Positions 58,701-64,000 of a stretch of DNA of 64,000 nt are shown here, piece by piece. The position numbers were made by a program, and so were the translations under genes. The notes under the pieces are model-generated. The model saw only the letters and a list, made by a program, of their open reading frames with translations. It was not told the origin of the DNA and made no database searches. Each line of letters begins with the position of its first letter. Position 1 is the stretch's first letter. The DNA comes from Strigamia acuminata (Eukaryota > Arthropoda > Chilopoda > Geophilomorpha > Linotaeniidae), in assembly GCA_949358305.1 (NCBI GenBank), contig OX442315.1, positions 17,510,427 to 17,574,426 of the forward strand, written 5' to 3'.

Positions 58701-61050
58701 CACGAACTACGGGGCTGTGTGGCAGGTAATAACATCTGTTTTTGTTGGTGTTTCCTGTTGGCACGTCTTCCACGATCCCCTCGGCTATTTGGCTGTTGAT
58801 TACTTCGCGATACTTGGCGTACAAACTCGGATCTTTTTTGAATTTGCGAACCAAATTCCAAAATCGACGAAGGGCGATGTTATAATTATCTTCCAACTCG
58901 TCCTTCGAGACCAACCAAGGTAGTCGCACTTCGTACCGCACGCCGTTCCATTTTAACGATCGTTTGAATCCTTCGAGTGCTTGTAGATCTTCGTCTTGTC
59001 TTCCGGTGGTGGATTCGTGCATGATTCCGATTGTGTCCAGCTCCCAAAATTTCTGTAATTTTAAATCTAAACTTTCTTCATATTTAGTCAAGTTTACTGG
59101 AATAATCAGATTTTTTTCTTTTCTGTCAATTTCTTCGTTTGACCCGTGAATGGTCCAACCAAACATGGTTTCAAGTCCCACCAATCCTGGCCCAAGTCTC
59201 TCAACACGACCGTTCACAATTTTCCAAAAATAGTCTATCCCAACCAAAATTGATACGTCACCGTGTCGGACTTGGTTCTGATCGATGTTTAGTCGAATTC
59301 CGTGTTTGTTCAGCATTGTTTGAATGTTGTCGTCTGCTCTCTTGACCACGGAGCTGGTGATCCACGGCACCACGATTGCTTGCACCTCAATCCGACTGTT
59401 TTCCCCGTCTCGTGCGCACAAAGTTACTCGAACTTGTTTGCGCTGTGTCGGCGTCGGTTCCCGTTGACCAAACGGCACAATATTCATTACAGCTTCCCCG
59501 ACCTCTTGTGCATTCAGTTCTTTTGATAACTTCTCTGTGATGAACGTCCGGTGGCTTCCTCCGTCGAAAAAGCATTGCACCGTCCTTTTCCTTTCATCCG
59601 ACTCAACGTCCACCATCAGCACCTGAAAATACAACTCATTTTTGTTAGCACTCCACACGGCTGTTGTTTTAATTTCCTCCGGGTCGTCGTCCTCGCAGAG
59701 CTGTGTATGATGGCGCCGCTTGCATTTCTCACACTTTATTTTCGCCGTGCATTTAGTCACCCGATGCCCTTTATCAAAGCACAAAAAACATCGACCCGCT
59801 CGCATCAAATTTCGTCTTTTCTTGTGGGGCGGCAGTGGGCAGGCTTCCGTCGCGTGCTCGGTGACCTCGCAATAAATGCACTCATTTGTGCTGATGGTGA
59901 GGGCGTTGACCGATGGCAGAGTCACTTTCTTTTTAACCCATTCAGTGTTTTTTGTAAACGTGGGTCGGCTTGTTTTCTTTTCCTCCAAATTTGACTCTTT
60001 GTTATAATCATTAGCGGCGGCCGTTCGCTCCCTCAACCCAATTTGCTTGTTTAAATAAGTGAGGAAAGCTTTAATGTCAGTCTCGTCGTCGTTGTCCCCC
60101 TGCGCGAATCCCATCGCGATAAAATCTGGCACGGCGGCCATCAATTTTGGGCACAACAGAGCGCCAAATGTGGCCACTTCAACTTCCAAGTTCTCCAGGC
60201 TGCGCACGTGCAACTCGCACTCGTCATACAGCCTCCTGAGCGCCGTCAAATCCCCAATCTTTTTCACCGCTGGCACTCTTTCTATGGCGCGCAAATGGGC
60301 ATTAATTACGACATTTTTCTTGCCAAAACGATTTTTCAAAAGTTCCTTGGCGGTTTCATAATTTTCATCGGTTGGATTAAGTCCAGCAACAACACTGGCC
60401 GCCGGCCCCTCCAAAAATGTTTTCAGATATACCAGTTTAGCCTTTGGTGTAAGTCTCTTATTGCTCCCGATTCCAATTTCGTAATTTGACCAAAAGTCGC
60501 ACCATTTGGTCGGGTCCCCGTTATATTTGTTCATATTAATAGTGGGTAATTTCATAGAACCTGCATCCTGCTCCTCGTTGACCGGTGGCGGCACGGCTGG
60601 TGGCGGCAAATGGACTTGGACCTGGGCGGCGATTTGAGCGGTGATGGCCTGTTGGTTCAGCAGCATCTGGGCGGCGATCGCGTCCTCCAGTTTTTTTTGG
60701 TTGGCGGCCGCTGTCGCCTCGTTCGCTTGTCCCACCTCGGCTCGTCGTATCTCGTCCGCGTGCTGCACTAAGTCCTCCATGTGGTCTATCAGGCGTTCCT
60801 GGTAGATGTCCGCTGTTTCTTGGTCGGCCGTGGCTTCATTGTCGTCGGTGATCAGGTTTCCAATCCGTTCGTCCAGTCCCGCCAAAATGTCCTTTTTGGC
60901 TTGTAGTTGGGCTCTGTGTCGCGCCAATTTCTTCAAATCGACCGGCACCTCTGCCAGCAAGCCGGCTGTCGAGTTGGTCAGCCGGGTGCACGCCGTTCTC
61001 GCGGTCGTGCGATTCCTCTTCAGCTTATCGATTTCCGAAATTTCGGCCAT
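55735..61050 (-). CDS. BEL/Pao Gag-Pol polyprotein
   Basis: This single frame of about 1771 residues runs from ATG 61050 (open further to a GTG at 61077) to TAA 55735-55737, which lies inside the LTR. In order it has an N-terminal coiled/Ala-Gln-rich region, a DUF1759-type Gag domain (KLPTINMNKYNGDPTKW, about residue 170 on), zinc knuckles (CxxC motifs around 59730-59890) and a Pao-type aspartic protease with D-G-G-S in FDGGSHRTF. Then come a reverse transcriptase with FYVDDF (about 58277), RNase H (FCDASPLAYG; TDSTIVLAWL), an integrase HHCC finger (HGGLGDTL...CFICRK), a D,D,E core (GIDFAGP, YSDNAKTF, GGFWERMV) and the C-terminal DUF5641-like domain (NDVVLIQDENQPR). No stop or frameshift interrupts it. 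Confidence 0.95.
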   Translation of the reverse strand: MAEISEIDKLKRNRTTARTACTRLTNSTAGLLAEVPVDLKKLARHRAQLQAKKDILAGLDERIGNLITDDNEATADQETADIYQERLIDHMEDLVQHADEIRRAEVGQANEATAAANQKKLEDAIAAQMLLNQQAITAQIAAQVQVHLPPPAVPPPVNEEQDAGSMKLPTINMNKYNGDPTKWCDFWSNYEIGIGSNKRLTPKAKLVYLKTFLEGPAASVVAGLNPTDENYETAKELLKNRFGKKNVVINAHLRAIERVPAVKKIGDLTALRRLYDECELHVRSLENLEVEVATFGALLCPKLMAAVPDFIAMGFAQGDNDDETDIKAFLTYLNKQIGLRERTAAANDYNKESNLEEKKTSRPTFTKNTEWVKKKVTLPSVNALTISTNECIYCEVTEHATEACPLPPHKKRRNLMRAGRCFLCFDKGHRVTKCTAKIKCEKCKRRHHTQLCEDDDPEEIKTTAVWSANKNELYFQVLMVDVESDERKRTVQCFFDGGSHRTFITEKLSKELNAQEVGEAVMNIVPFGQREPTPTQRKQVRVTLCARDGENSRIEVQAIVVPWITSSVVKRADDNIQTMLNKHGIRLNIDQNQVRHGDVSILVGIDYFWKIVNGRVERLGPGLVGLETMFGWTIHGSNEEIDRKEKNLIIPVNLTKYEESLDLKLQKFWELDTIGIMHESTTGRQDEDLQALEGFKRSLKWNGVRYEVRLPWLVSKDELEDNYNIALRRFWNLVRKFKKDPSLYAKYREVINSQIAEGIVEDVPTGNTNKNRCYYLPHSPVVREQRETTKLRVVCDASSHGAKNKSLNDCLFTGPNLLPEIIRMLIHFRTFIYAAIGDIVKAFHQIGIHIDDRDCLRFFWLCDEWDGKGPLKLRILRQTRVLFGATPSPFLLNATIREHLMKYVEQYPETVLQVLLRFYVDDFINSNHDEAILTKTCYEVAEILKGANMELTKWMTNSSQVRERMTPSATNDKTITKVLGLIWDINLDVLSLEMNELLEKLEEKQITKRHVIQVVASIFDPVGFVSPFSVTGKLIFQGLWRLKLEWDKKLPEEEAERWQSWRNQVPLLAKIKVPRWMGFSSDFSNAQIHVFCDASPLAYGVVIYARVGNANNNKICFILSKSRIAPVKTITLPRLELMGALLSSRLIAKLNELPASRTICWTDSTIVLAWLKRGNSKTIPFVSRRVEEIQLNAPHAEWRHVPGKENPADLLTRGIDAQQLLDDQIWWKGPKWLSQNENTWPQVDIEPEFDEEADEQVNVVIDDEPPLKELLINLNTCSSWTSLLHRTGWVQRFADNLKRKERNGSPLSLDELRRAEHYWIGAVQQLYFSSEIKSIEAGRRVETDSVLSQIDCAFDDHHLLHVRTRLEWGEVRREAKGPWVLPGGQRITELLILDAHQRVFHGGLGDTLAEIRTRFWIPRARSCIKKIIHNCFICRKVQGRLMRQIEAPLPVDRVRRADPFQIVGIDFAGPLYQRAGNKCCIALITCAVTRAIHLELVSSMSTDDFVMALKRFFARRCVPEVIYSDNAKTFKRADAELRVLMGAIKSTKIGNFLSQRQITWKFIVERAAWWGGFWERMVRTVKVSLKKILGRRVLTFEELTTTLCEVEAMINSRPISYVYADAQEKEPLTPSHFLVGRRHISLPGTHQHDPKQMDAGAVELLKRWRLRERLLKQIWRRWNHEYLIELRVFRTDNIKRDLRVNDVVLIQDENQPRSVWAMGLVTLVFPGRDGKVRSCEVRLATGKKLRRPIQRLCLLEAHEDIVADVSDPPPV

Positions 61051-61121
61051 TTTTACGTTCAAAATAATTTTCAACACTCACGTTCTTGACACAAATTTTT
61101 CAGGTCCGGGTTAAATTAATT

Positions 61122-61139
61122 TCCCGGGTTTCGGCACCA
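61122..61139 (-). promoter_or_regulatory. Primer binding site, tRNA-Phe
   Basis: Directly after the 5' LTR, the 18 nt starting TGGTGCCGAAACCC complement the 3' end of an animal tRNA-Phe including CCA. Minus-strand DNA synthesis of the element should start here. No spacer separates it from the LTR. Confidence 0.85.
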
Positions 61140-61619
61140 TGTGAAAATCCCAGTTTGTGAATGTTAAAAGTTCGCTTTTTTGATGTAAATTCAGTTGGTT
61201 CAGGTTTCGAAAATTTCTAAGTTCTTTTTCAGTGTGTGAATACAAATAAATTCTAACTGCTCAACAAGAGCAGTCCTGCTTGGGTAAAGTGAAAGTTTGT
61301 ACTGGTTTATTTTCGTTGAAAAACGATGTTAAATACATGAAATAATTAGTTCTTGGAAACAAGAACAAAACATACAAATATAAATAGTTCTCAGAAAATG
61401 AGAACAAAAAGTCAAAAAAAAGGTCAAAAACTCTAAACAATAGAAAACGTCACCACATCTGGTGTAAATTTAGACACTTCTAGAATCACAACAAAAGACT
61501 CGGGTTTTCCCTTCAAAAAATTCGCAGAAGGCAATTAAAACAGATTACAGTAAAAACCCAAAATTTCCCAACACCAATTTAATACAAAATTAAAATACAC
61601 TAAAACCCTAGTTTTTACA
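61140..61619 (-). repeat. BEL/Pao 5' LTR
   Basis: 480 bp, identical by eye to the 3' LTR at 55260-55739. It is flanked outside by CAGAT (61620-61624) and inside by the tRNA-Phe primer binding site. It should carry the element's promoter. Confidence 0.97.
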
Positions 61620-61682
61620 CAGATATTAAGCTGATAAGAACAGTTACTACATATGATCTTAGCCAAAAGGCCGAGAAGCGAT
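61620..61682 (-). ncRNA. U2 snRNA, 5' portion (interrupted gene)
   Basis: The minus strand starts ATCGCTTCTCGGCCTTTTGG at 61682, the classic U2 5' end. Stem-loop I (GGCC-TTTT-GGCT), the branch-point recognition sequence GTAGTA (complement at 61645-61650) and GTTCTTATCAG follow, then TTAATATCTG, where the BEL/Pao element interrupts it. Across the insertion the host sequence resumes as ATACG, exactly as U2 should. Total U2 length without the insert is about 183 nt. It differs from the usual animal U2 beside GTAGTA (CATATGTAGTAACTG), which weakens the branch-point stem-loop. AATATC can still pair with GATATT of the 3' half. Confidence 0.95.
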
Positions 61683-64000
61683 AACCAACTTTATTTTAAA
61701 CCGGAGGTCTACGATTGAACAGAGCACAATTGCACTGTTGCGGCTGCACGTAAATGTGAATTATAAATTCACAAAACACGAGGAAGATACGCAACACTTT
61801 AGAATCAAATCTACCTAACAGAATCTGATTTAATTAATCAGAAACATTGATAGGTAGATTAATAATTTTATAATTAATGTGGAATTTTTGTTTAAGGTTG
61901 CGCGCCCTCTGTCAGCAGAAGAATGCAATTCGTTTTGGCTCGTCGCCAGGGGTAAAGACACGAATTATTTAGGCGATCAGATCAGCAGTCAATTCTCATC
62001 TATTTTTGTTTGGTCACGTCACGAGGTCGTGTGAAATTTACCGATCTGTCGGGGGGGTCTGTTCTGTGGAATGTTTTAATTACGAAACGCGACGATTTAA
62101 AACCGGGGATTTGCGTAGAAATTTAAACTTAATTACAACACAACAACTTTGCCTTCCTAATCTTTAAACGCGGCTTAATTGCTACTCAACGTTTAACAAC
62201 CATCGTTAACGTCCGAAAAGAGTTATCGTCGTTGATCGTAAAGCGCGCACATTTTATTCCGAGCACGAAATGAGTGAGGACCGGTCGCGGTCGCGGTTGT
62301 CAGTTGCAAGTTTTGCTTGTTCCCAAAACAATTCGGTTTCTCCTTACTCGCAATATAAATAAATAGCGTAATGTCATTCTACGACTTTTCCGTCATCTCG
62401 TTAACGAGTTGAAGGGAACTCGGGTGTCGTAAATTTGCCGGTTTTTTGACGAGAAAAAATTGAAAGGGAAAAAATAAGCTGATTAAGCAGTGATTACGAA
62501 AATAGTGATGACATGTTGAGGTCGGGTTCGTATTGCACACTGGATCCATAAATTAAGATTTAACGCTTTTGGCTGTGGAATGTTTTTGTAAATATGTCGC
62601 TTGGCGTTAACGTGTTGCGTTTAAATATCGTACACTTGTGGGAAGTTGTTGACAGGGTAAATAAAATGAAGGCTTTGCAGAAAAGGGTTGTCGAGTTTGT
62701 TTTTTGTTCTTTATTTGGAAGTTGAGCGGTTTATTCCGGGGAAGGTGACTCGAGAAATTCGCGAATCGATGTCGCGGCGTCACGGAATGGCGACATCGCG
62801 CGACACATTGATGAAAGGGGAAATTAAAAATAAGCTTTTAGTAAGTAATGGTCCATTATTTTTTTTTTTGAAATTTAAAAAAAATATATATTTTTTTTTT
62901 TGGATTTTCGTCTGCGTGGAATTATGCCAAGTTCGACCGGAAAATTGAAATTTAAGTTAATGAAGTGAGTTTTTGGGATTTATGTGTTTTTAAATTTAAC
63001 ATGTTATTTTTTTGTAGAAGTAATTTGTATTTTTATTCGACTAATATTAAACACAGGAATGGGCGATGATTTACGGGTGGGAAATGCATTTTGGTTGCGT
63101 TTTATCATTTTTTTTTTGTCATTATATTTTTATAGCAATTTCATTTCGGGCGCACTAATCCCCAATATACGCGAGGACCAGCTATTAGTGTTTTGAGTCG
63201 TCGTTGCGAGTGTAGTGCGGTGTTGTTTGAAGGAAGCTTACTCGTGATTAGATCCTAAAGCCCCGCCACTGCTTAGGCTTCCCTGTTAGGCGAATACCAA
63301 TAAGTATCGTGTCTCTCTCTTTGATGTCAGCTTGTAATCCGCGTATTGCCGCGTCTAGTTTTCGCTTTCGCCTGAAATTTTTATGGGGTTTGTGGGTATG
63401 TAATGTTCTTCGAATGAGAAGGGAAAGAAAATAATTGGGGTGTATTTATGTTTTGTATTTAATCATTTAATGTGGTGTTGATTTTTGTTTTTTTAAAAAT
63501 AGTGTTTTGGTTGCTTTTAATTGATTTTGGAATTTTTTTTCTGGAAAAGGGAAAATTTGTTGGTTTATTTTGTGTTTTTTGTTGGAATGTGAGTGGGGTT
63601 TGGTGTTTGTTGTTGTGGGTGTCGATAGATGGCGTTGTGGTGGGGAGAAGGCGTTTAAACTCGAGTTTTTCATTCGGTTTTTTTGGACTAGATGGCGCTG
63701 TATGTTTTTGTAATGGCCTATATTCGTCGAAGTTTTTTTTTCTGTTGATTTTTTTATTTGGATTATTATTTTTATTTTTTTAAATTAAAAAGTTTTAAAT
63801 TTAAAAAAAAGAACCTTCAATTTTATTCCAAATATTTCAGCTATCGGAACACGTGTACACACTGACCGGTCAGACTAGTCACTATAGCAGGTTCTAAGGA
63901 AAAGGTCACGATTTTTTTTTTTTTTTTTTTTTTCTGAAATAGGAAAATTTTTTGTCCCAAAATTGTTAATTAGAAGATTTTAATCTCGGATTGAATTCCT
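61683..64000. other. Right-end region: U2 upstream flank, then no confident gene
   Basis: The first ~100 bp should carry the U2 promoter (PSE about 40-60 bp upstream of 61682). An AT-rich TTTAAAATAAAG lies about 10-25 bp upstream, but I could not identify a PSE. Further right are a TATAAATA near 62358, two TAGATGGCG motifs (63625 and 63690) and a 20+ poly-T run near 63912. No coding region was recognised; small T-rich frames look spurious. Confidence 0.5.

Larger units (their letters stand above)
55260..61619 (-). mobile_element. Complete BEL/Pao LTR retrotransposon inserted in U2
   Basis: The element is 6360 bp with two 480-bp LTRs that I read as identical line by line, TG...CA ends, a primer binding site, one intact polyprotein frame and a perfect 5-bp target-site duplication CAGAT (55255-55259 and 61620-61624). 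Identical LTRs and an undamaged ORF point to a very recent insertion. It lies in the same orientation as the U2 gene it splits. Confidence 0.97.

Noticed and set aside
56246-61114. Many plus-strand frames across the BEL/Pao polyprotein
   Set aside because: They are antisense to an intact polyprotein with clear RT, RNase H and integrase motifs.
62688-63783. Small plus-strand frames at the right end
   Set aside because: T-rich, no motifs and no splice support.

Overview
This window is nuclear DNA of an animal, most likely an arthropod. It is AT-rich and has many small GT-AG introns, often 50-100 nt. The genes are metazoan: a beta-1,3-galactosyltransferase, two calcium-channel alpha2/delta subunits, CPT2, a STIMATE/TMEM110 orthologue, a four-MBT SFMBT protein and a Limulus factor C-like protease. 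The protease, the Ty3/Gypsy and BEL/Pao elements and the U2 sequence all fit an arthropod. I cannot decide between hexapod, collembolan, crustacean and chelicerate from sequence alone.

Layout. Positions 1-7450 are a Ty3/Gypsy retrotransposon that enters from the left edge, with gag, a -1 frameshift site, pol, a long 3' non-coding tail and a probable 3' LTR. After 4.4 kb without a confident gene comes a single-exon glycosyltransferase (11923-12927, +). Two tandem alpha2/delta paralogues follow (14093-20473 and 23364-28948, both +). MITE copies lie in and around this part, and a pogo-like MITE lies between the paralogues. CPT2 (29695-32722, -) and STIMATE (33215-34748, -) come next, then SFMBT (36453-40265, +). 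A cysteine-rich, probably GPI-anchored protein (40381-41310, -) converges on SFMBT tail to tail. A predicted N-myristoylated protein (43060-44379, -) and a factor C-like modular protease (45670-48006, -) follow. Positions 48-55 kb are mostly non-coding, with a few tentative exons.

The most striking locus is 55135-61682. A complete BEL/Pao element (55260-61619, - strand) has two 480-bp LTRs that I read as identical, an intact ORF of about 1770 codons, a tRNA-Phe primer binding site and a perfect 5-bp target duplication. It sits inside a U2 snRNA gene. The 5' half of U2 is at 61620-61682 and the 3' half at 55135-55259, both on the minus strand.

The host genes do not form an operon. Two have a possible link to calcium handling (alpha2/delta; STIMATE as an ER-plasma membrane junction regulator), but I would not infer co-regulation from proximity. 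SFMBT and the cysteine-rich gene probably have overlapping 3' ends.

Coordinates of multi-exon genes are the start-codon to stop-codon span. Exons were placed by eye from splice signals, reading frame and, for the alpha2/delta pair, comparison of the two copies.
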